Positions 25,111-33,131 of a stretch of DNA of 64,000 nucleotides are shown piece by piece (the first letter of the stretch is position 1; every line of letters starts with the position of its first letter). Position numbers and translations under genes: made by a program. Below the pieces are notes generated by a model, which saw nothing but the letters and a program-made list of their open reading frames with translations, was not told the origin of the DNA and made no database searches. Origin of the DNA: RGIG529 sp050950425 (GTDB lineage Bacteria; Bacillota; Clostridia; Oscillospirales; Oscillospiraceae); contig JBMNHO010000002.1 in NCBI GenBank assembly GCA_050950425.1, positions 1,619,602 to 1,683,601 on the forward strand, in the 5' to 3' direction.

Positions 25111-25521
25111 CCGAGCCGAATGATGCAAAGGAGCATCTGTTCCAAAACGGATTTGGCTGGGTTCCCTGGCTAATTCCCCTCCCGGCTTTGCAAACCGGGA
25201 GTACATAAAAGCGGGGGACCAGTTTGCAGTTGAAGAGAAAAACGAAACCATCTCATCCAAAAGATTTTCGATACAATGATACACAGCATTCCTTGTGTTC
25301 TATAGAGTTCCATTGTTGCGTTGGAAAAGAAAATCAACGAAAACAAGATCAGATGCCCAGCTTACATTGTTGGGGCACGAAATGGCCGATGTACGTTCAA
25401 AATGTCGAAAATAAGAACATTCCTGTATTTCGGGAGGAAAAAGGCTGCCGCCCGCGCAGGGAGAGGACCCTGCCGGCGGAACACGGGTCTGCATTTTATG
25501 AAACAAGTCTCATCCCAACAT
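25111..25521. other. Intergenic stretch, no gene supported
   Basis: Several short frames overlap here without ribosome sites or recognisable products. One plus-strand frame (about 25120-25280) looks protein-like but has no start and is closed by a stop. The C-rich part at 25165-25220 has small inverted repeats. I did not match it to a known riboswitch. Confidence 0.4.
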
Positions 25522-25558
25522 AAAAAGAGTTGGCTGGAAGCTCCAGCCAACTCTTTTT
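25522..25558. terminator. Strong bidirectional terminator
   Basis: AAAAAGAGTTGGCTGG and its exact complement flank AAGCT, giving a 16-bp stem with A and T tails. It ends the minus-strand membrane-protein gene that stops 10 bases away. Confidence 0.9.
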
Positions 25559-25567
25559 CTATGTTAC

Positions 25568-25966
25568 TTAAGCAACAACCGCGCCCTGGTTTTTGATTGC
25601 GCCAATCAAGCAGAGAATGGGCAACACAAATCCAATCAACGACATCCAAGTAAAGCCATACAGGATGATGCTGACAATTTGCAGGACAATAGTCAAAATA
25701 GCAAAGACCAAGCAAAGCATGGCTTTTTCCGGCTTATTGCTGTTGGCAATGAAAATAATGCCAGCCGCAAGATTGATCAGCCCGAAGATTGCACTGATGA
25801 CTAAGGTGGTGGTCGCAGCAGCGGTGACAGTCCCATAGTCGGACAATGCACCTGCCAGTGCTCCAACCAAAGAACCGCCAATCGCCAACACGATCAGGCT
25901 GATTCCGGAGAAGATGACAAACAAAATGCCGCAGACGAGTAAAAATCCTTTTCCCGGTGCTTTCAT
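25568..25966 (-). CDS. Small integral membrane protein
   Basis: The 132-residue protein has four hydrophobic segments (about 8-42, 52-75, 82-105 and 108-125) and almost no soluble part. The pattern resembles generic four-helix membrane proteins of Firmicutes (DUF4064-like), but I cannot place it firmly. Start 25966 has AAAGGAG 8 bases upstream; a TTG 6 bases earlier is an alternative. It is a single-gene unit with a strong terminator. The function is unknown. Confidence 0.7.
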   Translation of the reverse strand: MKAPGKGFLLVCGILFVIFSGISLIVLAIGGSLVGALAGALSDYGTVTAAATTTLVISAIFGLINLAAGIIFIANSNKPEKAMLCLVFAILTIVLQIVSIILYGFTWMSLIGFVLPILCLIGAIKNQGAVVA

Positions 25967-26103
25967 AAACAAAACTCCTTTCTCTTCCAGTCTGGAAGTA
26001 AGATACTAGCCAAAATATAACATATGTTTCAGAGTTTGGCAATGGTTTGTTCACAAAAGATTCATAAAATATTCCGGGCGGAGGGGTTGACAGGAAACGG
26101 AAG

Positions 26104-26135
26104 AAGCGGAAGCCACAATACGGTGGCTTCCGCTT
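26104..26135. terminator. Terminator hairpin after coaX
   Basis: AAGCGGAAGCCAC and GTGGCTTCCGCTT form a 13-bp perfect stem around a short loop, 36 bases after the coaX stop. The T-run is better on the plus side (TTTTG), and the hairpin may act in both directions. Confidence 0.65.
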
Positions 26136-26171
26136 TTGATTGAACCGCAATGCTCCCGAACCGGAAAGGCT

Positions 26172-26942
26172 TCACCTGGCATGGTTTTTTTCGTATAAAA
26201 TACGCAGCCCATCCAGAAGAAGGTGTTCGTCACAGATGAATTTACGCTTGCAGTAGGGAGCGATCAAAGGCACCAAGCCACCGGTGGCAACAACGGTGGC
26301 AGGCATGCCCAAAAACTCTTCCACCCGGTCTGAAAGACCGTCTACCATAGCGGCATGTCCGTATATCACACCCGACTGCATGCAATTAACCGTATTGCTT
26401 CCCACAAACTGCTGAGGCTTTTCCAAAGGGACATATGGGAGCTGCGCCGCTTGGGCAGAGAGAGCGTCAATGGACAGCCGCATACCGGGGATAATCATGC
26501 CGCCGATATAGCTGCCTTGGGGGTCGATCACGGATAATGTTGTGGCTGTGCCAAGGTCGTAAATGATAATTGGCTTTGGGTATTTGGACACAGCGGCAAC
26601 CGCCGCCAAGACCAAGTCGCTTCCCAGCTGGGCCGGGTCGTCCGTTCGAATGTTGAGCCCGGTGCGCAGACCGGAGCCAACAACCAAAATGGGCTTTCCG
26701 ATCAGTTGCTCCATGGCATGCTGCATCACGGCCTTTAATTCCGGAACAACGGAAGAGACGATCCCGCCCTCCATGTTTTGCAAGTTGACATGATGATTTT
26801 TGAGAATCCCGCCGATGAAGAACGCAAGTTCATCCGACGTCCGTTTGGTAGCTGTACTGATGCGGGCCTTAAAAACGATGGTTTGCTTTTGGATTGCTCC
26901 GATGACAATGTGTGTATTTCCAATGTCGATGGCGAGGATCAT
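26172..26942 (-). CDS. coaX: Type III pantothenate kinase
   Basis: The 256-residue enzyme phosphorylates pantothenate, the first step of CoA synthesis. It has the actin-like ATP fold with the phosphate-binding start MILAIDIGNTHIVIG, the conserved LRTGLNIRTDDPAQLGSD region split around residue 100, YDLGTATTLSVID near 128 and GGMIIPGMRLS near 147. Type III kinases need a monovalent cation and are not inhibited by CoA. The gene lies 3 bases after the S-component gene in one operon, which itself is divergent from coaBC. Confidence 0.95.
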   Translation of the reverse strand: MILAIDIGNTHIVIGAIQKQTIVFKARISTATKRTSDELAFFIGGILKNHHVNLQNMEGGIVSSVVPELKAVMQHAMEQLIGKPILVVGSGLRTGLNIRTDDPAQLGSDLVLAAVAAVSKYPKPIIIYDLGTATTLSVIDPQGSYIGGMIIPGMRLSIDALSAQAAQLPYVPLEKPQQFVGSNTVNCMQSGVIYGHAAMVDGLSDRVEEFLGMPATVVATGGLVPLIAPYCKRKFICDEHLLLDGLRILYEKNHAR

Positions 26943-26945
26943 AGA

Positions 26946-27644
26946 TTATTCGGCTCCTTTTTGGCGGGTAGCGCCAGTGAGTGCGTCAGGGGAACCAAGC
27001 AGCTTGAGCAGCGGAAGGCAAATCGCCGGTACAACCACAGCGGAAACGATGGCTTCCGGGACACCGTTGGTTCCGATGATGCCCAAAACAACACCCAGAA
27101 CAGCATCCACAGGGATTTCTTTGGCCACCGCATAGGCGTTGCGGAATACGACGAAAATCATCCCCATCACTAAGATCGTGTTGGTGAAAGAACCAAGGAT
27201 GCCGGCCAGCAACAAAGAGAGGGGACGCAAAGCGCCGTTTGTTTTACGAAACAAACCTTGGAACAGCCGGTATACATAATAGGGAACAACACCAACCAAA
27301 ATACGGGGGACAAAACAAATAACCAAAGCCCATGGGCTGCCGTGTTCCATACCGGGAACGGGAATGAAGGGAGAAAACGCGAAGGAAAGCAAGCTCGGGG
27401 TCATCGTGTTGACAAAAAGACTGCCGGCTCCGAAAAAGAGACCCAGAACGGCTCCTTTTTTAGGGCCAAACAAGACAGAGCCAATGATGACCGGGATGTG
27501 GATGATGGTGGCCTTGATGACGACCAGGTTCAGAAAACCGATGGGCGTAAAGGTCAGAACCAGGATGACCGCCACAAAGATAGAGAGCAGTGCGATGCTA
27601 CGGGTGTTCCCACGTGTTTCCGTGGATCGGCTGGGTGAATTCAT
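26946..27644 (-). CDS. ECF transporter S component, probable pantothenate transporter
   Basis: The 232-residue membrane protein has about six hydrophobic segments and the ECF S-component layout, with IHIPVIIGSVLFGPKKGAVLGL near residues 60-80. Directly preceding coaX with 3 bases between, it is most simply a pantothenate importer like PanT; this is inferred from position. Start 27644 has AGGAGG 8 bases upstream, whereas the frame extends 51 codons further without a site. A promoter lies 125 bases upstream at 27769-27797. The EcfA/EcfT module is not in this window. Confidence 0.85.
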   Translation of the reverse strand: MNSPSRSTETRGNTRSIALLSIFVAVILVLTFTPIGFLNLVVIKATIIHIPVIIGSVLFGPKKGAVLGLFFGAGSLFVNTMTPSLLSFAFSPFIPVPGMEHGSPWALVICFVPRILVGVVPYYVYRLFQGLFRKTNGALRPLSLLLAGILGSFTNTILVMGMIFVVFRNAYAVAKEIPVDAVLGVVLGIIGTNGVPEAIVSAVVVPAICLPLLKLLGSPDALTGATRQKGAE

Positions 27645-27768
27645 TGATAAAACCTCCTGTTGCCATTCCGAAAAGCGGATACGGCACATGTTTATTTTGC
27701 CCGCTCCAGTGCAAACTCGTCTGCTGTCCAAGTCGGTACAGCGGCGCACACTGTTCACAGACAAAGAT

Positions 27769-27797
27769 ATTATACTGTCTTTTTTGCCGAAAGGCAA
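27769..27797 (-). promoter_or_regulatory. Predicted promoter of the S component-coaX operon
   Basis: On the minus strand TTGCCT (27797-27792) and TATAAT (27774-27769) are 17 bases apart. Confidence 0.7.
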
Positions 27798-27836
27798 TCA
27801 ATTTCTTGGGTATCTCTACGATTTCTTGGAAAAATA

Positions 27837-27865
27837 TTTACAGTGTGGCAGGGGTTTGCTATACT
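27837..27865 (+). promoter_or_regulatory. Predicted promoter of coaBC
   Basis: TTTACA (27837-27842) and TATACT (27860-27865) are 17 bases apart, back to back with the promoter of the coaX operon 40 bases away. Confidence 0.7.
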
Positions 27866-27921
27866 AAGGGTGTACCAAAAGACGAGAAAAAGTGAAAAGC
27901 AATACAAATGAGGCGGTGACT

Positions 27922-29136
27922 ATGTTAGAAGGAAAAACGGTTCTGCTTGGCGTAACAGGCAGTATCGCGGCGTATAAAGCGGCTGCTTTGGCCTCTGCTT
28001 TGAAAAAGGAACGCTGCAATGTTCGCGTACTGATGACACGAAACGCAATGGAGTTTGTCGCACCCCGCACGTTTGAAACGCTGACGGAGCATCGGGTGCT
28101 TTTTGACACATTTGACCGAAATTTTGAATACAACGTGGAACATATTGCCTTGGCCAAGCAGGCAGATTTGGTCATTATTGCGCCGGCAACGGCGAATGTG
28201 CTGGCAAAGCTGGCCAACGGGATTGCGGACGACATGCTGACCACCACTGTTTTGGCCTGCCGCTGCCCCAAGCTGGCGGCGCCGGCCATGAACACGGGAA
28301 TGTATGAGAACCCCGTGACCCAGGCAAATTTAGAGCGGCTGCGCGCGTTCGGATGGGAGGTCGTAGCGCCTGCTGAGGGGCTTTTGGCCTGCGGCGACGT
28401 GGGCGCCGGCAAGATGCCGGAGCCGAGGCAGCTTTTAGAACATGTGAAGGCCCGCCTGGAGCAGAAACCGCCCCGGCGTGACATGGAACACCTTCGTGTG
28501 TTGGTGACGGCAGGCCCCACCCGGGAAGCCATCGATCCCGTCCGGTATATCACGAATCGATCCACCGGGAAAATGGGATATTCCATTGCGGAAGCCGCCG
28601 CGAAGCGGGGCGCTGTCGTCACGCTCGTGACAGGACAGACCAACTTAACGACTTCTCCGTTCCTGGAGCGGGTCAACGTTGTGTCCGCCCGGGAGATGTT
28701 TGACGCGGTGACCAGAAGGAGCGCGCAGCAGGACATTATCATCAAAGCGGCGGCTGTGGCCGACTACCGTCCCGCGGAAGTGGCAAACGACAAGCTGAAA
28801 AAGAAAGACGGCGAAATGATCCTTTCCCTGGTGCGCAACCCGGATATTTTGCAGTATTTAGGAGAACACAGGCCGGAAGGACAATATCTCTGCGGCTTTT
28901 CCATGGAGACCCGGGATATGGTCGAAAATTCTCAAAAAAAGCTTCGAAAAAAGAAAATCCAGATGATTGCCGCCAACAATTTAAAGGAATCCGGCGCGGG
29001 CTTCGGTGTGGATACCAATGTTTTAACGCTGATCACAAAAGAGGACGTAAAAGAGCTGCCCCTTTTGACCAAGGAGGCCGCGGCGGACATTCTGCTGGAC
29101 GAAATTTTAAGACATCGGGCAGAAATTGCGGAATAG
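27922..29136 (+). CDS. coaBC: Bifunctional phosphopantothenoylcysteine decarboxylase / phosphopantothenate-cysteine ligase
   Basis: The 404-residue enzyme carries out steps 2 and 3 of CoA synthesis. The N-terminal flavoprotein CoaC half (1-185) begins LLGVTGSIAAYKAA and contains the active-site PAMNTGMYENP. The C-terminal CoaB half (about 190-404) starts RVLVTAGPTREAIDPVRYITNRSTGKMG, seen as two motifs, and includes the AAVADYRP segment. GAGGCGGTG precedes ATG 27922. It is divergent from pantothenate uptake and kinase genes, so three CoA functions share one control region. An EFR1 ferredoxin gene follows 15 bases later. Confidence 0.95.
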   Translation: MLEGKTVLLGVTGSIAAYKAAALASALKKERCNVRVLMTRNAMEFVAPRTFETLTEHRVLFDTFDRNFEYNVEHIALAKQADLVIIAPATANVLAKLANGIADDMLTTTVLACRCPKLAAPAMNTGMYENPVTQANLERLRAFGWEVVAPAEGLLACGDVGAGKMPEPRQLLEHVKARLEQKPPRRDMEHLRVLVTAGPTREAIDPVRYITNRSTGKMGYSIAEAAAKRGAVVTLVTGQTNLTTSPFLERVNVVSAREMFDAVTRRSAQQDIIIKAAAVADYRPAEVANDKLKKKDGEMILSLVRNPDILQYLGEHRPEGQYLCGFSMETRDMVENSQKKLRKKKIQMIAANNLKESGAGFGVDTNVLTLITKEDVKELPLLTKEAAADILLDEILRHRAEIAE

Positions 29137-29151
29137 AACGGGAGTGTCACT

Positions 29152-29973
29152 GTGACCATTCAAAATATATGCGCAGTCTACTTCAGCGCCACCGGCACAA
29201 CGGGGCGCGTTTTAGAGACGGCTGTAACTCGTTTGGGTGAGCTGCTTTCCAAACCTGTAACGGTTTATGATTTTACGCTGCCGGCCCAAAGAGAGCAAGC
29301 CCTTTCCTTTGGGCCGGAGGATCTGGTTCTGTTTGGTGTGCCGGTCTATGCCGGACGGGTTCCAAACGTGCTGGTTCCGTACATTCAAAAACGGGTGAGA
29401 GGGAACGGAGCCATCGCCGTCCCGGTGGTGGTATACGGGAACCGCGACTACGACGATGCGCTGATCGAGCTGCGGGACCTGCTGGAGGAAACCGGATTTC
29501 ATACCATCGCGGCGGGCGCCTTTATCGGGGAGCACTCCTTCTCTTATATTCTTGGGAAGGGGCGGCCGGACGAAAATGACTTGGAGCAGGCCCGAAGGCT
29601 TGCAGAGCTGGCGGGGCAGCGGGTACAAGCGCTGGGGCGGCCGCCGGAGCATCCGGTGTTTGTCAAGGGGAACACGCCGCTGCGGCCCCATTATGTGCCC
29701 CAGGATCGGCATGGAGAGAAGGTGAACATTCTCAAAGTACATCCCGAGACGAGAGACACCTGCACCCAGTGCGGCCTGTGTGCCGCTGTTTGCCCCATGG
29801 GCTCCATCAGGCGGGACGACGCCCGGGAGATGGATGGCATTTGCATCAAATGCGGCGCCTGCGTCAAGAAGTGTCCCGTTGGCGCCAAATATTACACCGA
29901 CGAGCGGTACTTATACCACCAGCACGAGCTGGAAGAGATGTTCGAAAGGCGGGCAGAGCCGGAATTGTTTTAA
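29152..29973 (+). CDS. EFR1-family flavodoxin-ferredoxin protein
   Basis: The 273-residue protein joins a flavodoxin-like domain (about 1-165, with FSATGTTGRV for the FMN phosphate) to a two-cluster 4Fe-4S ferredoxin domain with CTQCGLCAAVCP and CIKCGACVKKCP (about 204-245). The family is called EFR1 and is widespread in anaerobic Firmicutes; its redox partner is unknown. The start is GTG 29152. It follows coaBC closely and is closed by a strong palindromic terminator. Confidence 0.88.
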   Translation: MTIQNICAVYFSATGTTGRVLETAVTRLGELLSKPVTVYDFTLPAQREQALSFGPEDLVLFGVPVYAGRVPNVLVPYIQKRVRGNGAIAVPVVVYGNRDYDDALIELRDLLEETGFHTIAAGAFIGEHSFSYILGKGRPDENDLEQARRLAELAGQRVQALGRPPEHPVFVKGNTPLRPHYVPQDRHGEKVNILKVHPETRDTCTQCGLCAAVCPMGSIRRDDAREMDGICIKCGACVKKCPVGAKYYTDERYLYHQHELEEMFERRAEPELF

Positions 29974-30009
29974 AAAAGAGGGGTCTCCGATCGGAGACCC
30001 CTCTTTTTT
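29972..30009. terminator. Palindromic bidirectional terminator
   Basis: The 38-bp perfect palindrome AAAAAAGAGGGGTCTCCGA plus its complement sits between convergent genes and has A and T runs at its ends. Confidence 0.9.
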
Positions 30010-30027
30010 GATCACAGTCGCTTGGGT

Positions 30028-30675
30028 TTAAGGGATAACATAAAGCAAAACAGAGAGATAATGCAGGAAGCTTGCGGCGAACACAAAAAGGTGCCAGACG
30101 GCATGCATATACTGGATTTGTTTTTGCCTGTAAAAGAAAATGCCAATGGTATAGAGCAATCCGCCGGCGACCATCAGAATTGTGCCCGCTGCGCCAAGCG
30201 CCAGTACCACAGGCTTGATCACAACGACAATACACCAGCCCATTACGACGTAACAAATCATGGAAAACCGTTTGAACCGTTCTAAATTGACTGCGTTGAG
30301 GACGATGCCCAAAATGGTCATACCCCAGAGGATGCAAAAGATGACAAGGCCCAAGGTACCGCCCAGCGTTAGCAGCAGATAGGGGGTGTATGTACCGGCA
30401 ATCAGAAGAAAAATGGTGCAATGGTCAAAAACGCGGAACACCCGCTTTGCCCTTTGGTTGGTTAGGCTGTGGTATAGGGTAGACATGGTGTAAAGGATGA
30501 TCAGGGAAGCGCCGTAGATGGCCGCGCTGACAAGGGCAACGGCACTGCCGCCCAGAGCGGCTTTGATCAAAAGAAGGACACAGCCGACGACAGAGGCCAG
30601 CGCGCCCACCCCATGGGTAATGGCATGGACCATTTCTTCCCCCAAAGAGTAGGCAGGGGCAGCTTGTTTTTTCAT
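30028..30675 (-). CDS. trhA: TrhA/hemolysin III family protein (PAQR-like)
   Basis: The 215-residue protein has seven hydrophobic segments and the HlyIII/PAQR pattern: N-terminal EEMVHAITHGVGALAS, TMSTLYHSL near 65, and HAVWHLFVFAASFLHY near 190 with the metal-binding histidines. Family members modulate membrane fluidity or act as zinc-dependent hydrolases; haemolysis is not the normal role. DegV is 40 bases upstream on the same strand, so a two-gene unit is possible. Confidence 0.9.
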   Translation of the reverse strand: MKKQAAPAYSLGEEMVHAITHGVGALASVVGCVLLLIKAALGGSAVALVSAAIYGASLIILYTMSTLYHSLTNQRAKRVFRVFDHCTIFLLIAGTYTPYLLLTLGGTLGLVIFCILWGMTILGIVLNAVNLERFKRFSMICYVVMGWCIVVVIKPVVLALGAAGTILMVAGGLLYTIGIFFYRQKQIQYMHAVWHLFVFAASFLHYLSVLLYVIP

Positions 30676-30715
30676 AATCGTTTCCTTTTCCGTTGGGGTG
30701 CAAAGAGGATCGGCA

Positions 30716-31573
30716 TTACCACTCCAAGGCCTTCTGCACGCCGATTCCGATCAGCCCGGGGCCTGTGTGCACCACGAGGGCAGGACTGACAGAGCCGCGG
30801 AAGACGCATTTTGCCCGAGGGAAGGCAGTTGCTATTTCCTTGGCAACGGCCTCAGCCACGTCGGGAGCCCCGCCATCTGCAATGGCAACGTGATAAGACG
30901 CAAATTGATCCGCGAATGTTGCGGCCAGCTCCAACGCTTTGTGCCATGGGTGCGTTCGCCCCCGCACCAGACGGGCGGTGTAGTACACCCCGTCCGCGTT
31001 GCACGAGATGATGGGGCGCAAGTTCAGCGCAGTGCCGAATACATAGGGAACGGTGCCGATTCGGCCGCCTTTTTTCAAATATTCCAGTGTTTTCACGCAG
31101 AAAAAGATCTTTGTTTGGGGGACTATTTCTGTGAGCTTTGCCACGATGGCCTCAAAGGGCATTCCGTGCTGGATGCATTCCCCGGCGGCAATGGCCAGAA
31201 AGCCGGCGCCGATGCCGATGTTTTTGGTGTCCAGCAGAAAGGTGTCCAATTGGGGGTAAGACTGAGAGACCAGCCGAAGGGCGTTGTATGTTCCGCTTAA
31301 ACCGCTGGAAATGGTAACAACGATCAGCTTTTGATATCCGGCCGCGATGATCTCGTCAAAGGCTTGATGAATGCGCTCCATAGAGGGGAGAGAAGTGGTT
31401 GGAACCTCGGTTTCCAGGCGATCATACACCTCCTGGGCGGTAATGTCAATTTTATCTTGGTATTCCCCGTCGGCATAATTGATCAGCAAGGGCAGCGTAT
31501 ACATATGATATTGTTCTATGTATTGATCTGGCACGTCTGTGCCGGAATCAACCAAGACTGCTATTCTTTCCAT
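30716..31573 (-). CDS. DegV family fatty-acid-binding protein
   Basis: The 285-residue protein matches DegV/FakB over its length: VLVDSGTDVPDQYIEQY at the start, TTSLPSMERIHQAFDEI near 74, VTISSGLSGTYNA near 100 and VHTGPGLIGIGV near the end. In Staphylococcus, FakB proteins bind fatty acids for the FakA kinase. No fakA is in the window. GGAG lies upstream of the ATG. The 133 bases upstream separate it from gatB and hold that operon's terminator. Confidence 0.92.
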   Translation of the reverse strand: MERIAVLVDSGTDVPDQYIEQYHMYTLPLLINYADGEYQDKIDITAQEVYDRLETEVPTTSLPSMERIHQAFDEIIAAGYQKLIVVTISSGLSGTYNALRLVSQSYPQLDTFLLDTKNIGIGAGFLAIAAGECIQHGMPFEAIVAKLTEIVPQTKIFFCVKTLEYLKKGGRIGTVPYVFGTALNLRPIISCNADGVYYTARLVRGRTHPWHKALELAATFADQFASYHVAIADGGAPDVAEAVAKEIATAFPRAKCVFRGSVSPALVVHTGPGLIGIGVQKALEW

Positions 31574-31671
31574 CTGTTTCTCCTCATAATAAAGATTAGA
31601 AAATATAATAACTTAAATTATTTTACAATGTGTGAAACATGGTGTCAAGAAAAGAATGGAACAAATAGACA

Positions 31672-31703
31672 TTTGGCCACTCAGAATGTACTGAATGGCC
31701 AAA
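31672..31703 (-). terminator. Hairpin ending the aspS/gatC-gatA-gatB operon
   Basis: TTTGGCCACTCAG and CTGAATGGCCAAA pair with one mismatch around a 6-base loop. It starts 4 bases after the gatB stop on the minus strand; the T-run is weak. Confidence 0.6.
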
Positions 31704-31706
31704 CAA

Positions 31707-33131
31707 TTAAACATGTTCCAACAAGTCGAATATAATTTCCTGGATTTTTTGGGGGTTTCCTTTTCCCCCGGTTTGAGCCATGACCTGACCGATCAGTGCT
31801 TTGGAGGCGGCTGTTTTCCCCTTTCGGTAGTCAGAAACGGATTTTGGATGGGCGGAAAGCACCGCCTCGGCGATGGGGCGCAGCACAGAAACGTCGCTGA
31901 TCTGCTCTAGACCTCGTTCCTGAACCAAAGCTTCCGGGCTGATCTTCTGGGTATAAACATCCCGTACCAATTTTTTTGCGGTGCTGCTGTTGATGGTTTC
32001 ATCCCCGGACAAATCGGCCAGCCGAGCCATGTAGGAGGGGGAAAGATCCAGCACGTCGCTGTCAGGGGGCAGAAGCTTGCGAAGCTCTGATATGATCAGA
32101 TTGGACAGAATTTTTGGATAGTTCGTCTGCGCAACGGCCTGATCAAAATAGTCGGCGACGGCCTTTTCTGTGGTCAGGCACTCTCCGTCGTATGCGCTGA
32201 GCCCGTATCGCTCCATATACATTTTTTTTCTTACGTCGGGTAGAGTTGGAATCTGCGCCTGAAGCGCTGCGACGGCATCCTCTGCCAGGTAGATCGGCGG
32301 CAGGTCGGGGTCGGGGAAATAGCGGTAGTCGTTCGCGTTTTCCTTCCGGCGCATGGAGTGGGTTTTCCCGTCATTCTGGTCAAACCGCCTTGTCTCCTGC
32401 ACGATTTTTTCCCCGGCTTCCACGGCCTCGACTTGCCGCTTATATTCATACTCGATGGCTCGCACGATAGACTGGAATGAGTTTAAGTTTTTCATTTCTG
32501 CCCGGGTGCCAAGGGTATCTGTTCCGGCTTTGCGGACGGAAAGGTTGACATCGCAGCGGAAAGATCCCTCGTTCATTTTACAGTCGGAGATCCCGGTATA
32601 AAGGATAATTGCTCTCAATTTTTGCAAGTATGCCTTGGCTTCCTCCGCGGAACGGATATCCGGCTCTGAGACGATTTCGATCAAAGGCACGCCGCATCGG
32701 TTGCAGTCGATCATGGTGCCGTGTGTTTTGTCGTGTATCAGCTTTCCGGCGTCTTCTTCGATGTGGATTCGTGTAATGCCGATCCGCTTGCTGCCGTCGG
32801 CGCCTTCAATCTCCAGATAGCCGTGTTCACAAAGGGGAAGGTCATGTTGGGAGATCTGATAAGCTTTCGGCAGATCGGGGTAGAAATAATTTTTGCGGTC
32901 CTGCTTGGAGCGGGACGCAATGTGACAATGGGTGGCAAGCCCGGCCTTCACCGCAAAATCCACCACGGTTTGGTTCAGTACAGGCAAAGTACCCGGCATC
33001 CCGGTGCAGACAGGGCAGCACTGGGTATTTGGCTCGGCGCCAAAGGCCGTAGAGCAGCCGCAGAAAAGCTTTGTCTTGGTGGACAGCTCCACATGGACCT
33101 CCAGCCCGATGACCATTTCATATTGCCGCAT
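31707..33131 (-). CDS. gatB: Asp-tRNA(Asn)/Glu-tRNA(Gln) amidotransferase subunit B
   Basis: The 474-residue protein is a normal-length GatB that binds and activates the misacylated tRNA. It begins YEMVIGLEVHVEL, contains KLFCGCSTAFGAEPNTQCCPVC with the zinc-binding cysteines, and ends with the helical YqeY-like tail domain. Its start overlaps the gatA stop by one base. With GatA and the GatC domain fused to AspRS upstream, it forms the tRNA-dependent amidation enzyme. Confidence 0.97.
   Translation of the reverse strand: MRQYEMVIGLEVHVELSTKTKLFCGCSTAFGAEPNTQCCPVCTGMPGTLPVLNQTVVDFAVKAGLATHCHIASRSKQDRKNYFYPDLPKAYQISQHDLPLCEHGYLEIEGADGSKRIGITRIHIEEDAGKLIHDKTHGTMIDCNRCGVPLIEIVSEPDIRSAEEAKAYLQKLRAIILYTGISDCKMNEGSFRCDVNLSVRKAGTDTLGTRAEMKNLNSFQSIVRAIEYEYKRQVEAVEAGEKIVQETRRFDQNDGKTHSMRRKENANDYRYFPDPDLPPIYLAEDAVAALQAQIPTLPDVRKKMYMERYGLSAYDGECLTTEKAVADYFDQAVAQTNYPKILSNLIISELRKLLPPDSDVLDLSPSYMARLADLSGDETINSSTAKKLVRDVYTQKISPEALVQERGLEQISDVSVLRPIAEAVLSAHPKSVSDYRKGKTAASKALIGQVMAQTGGKGNPQKIQEIIFDLLEHV

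Noticed and set aside
25130..25230. Possible c-di-AMP (ydaO) riboswitch
   Set aside because: Fragments such as CAGCTAGCC and GCCGAAT recall the class, but the order and the GGTGAATC block do not fit on either strand and no suitable gene follows.
24723..25284. Minus-strand and alternate plus frames across the cysteine-rich ORF as genes
   Set aside because: They contain stops, lack ribosome sites, and their alanine/leucine richness follows from the TGC/GCA-rich DNA. I keep them only as a caution on the cysteine ORF.
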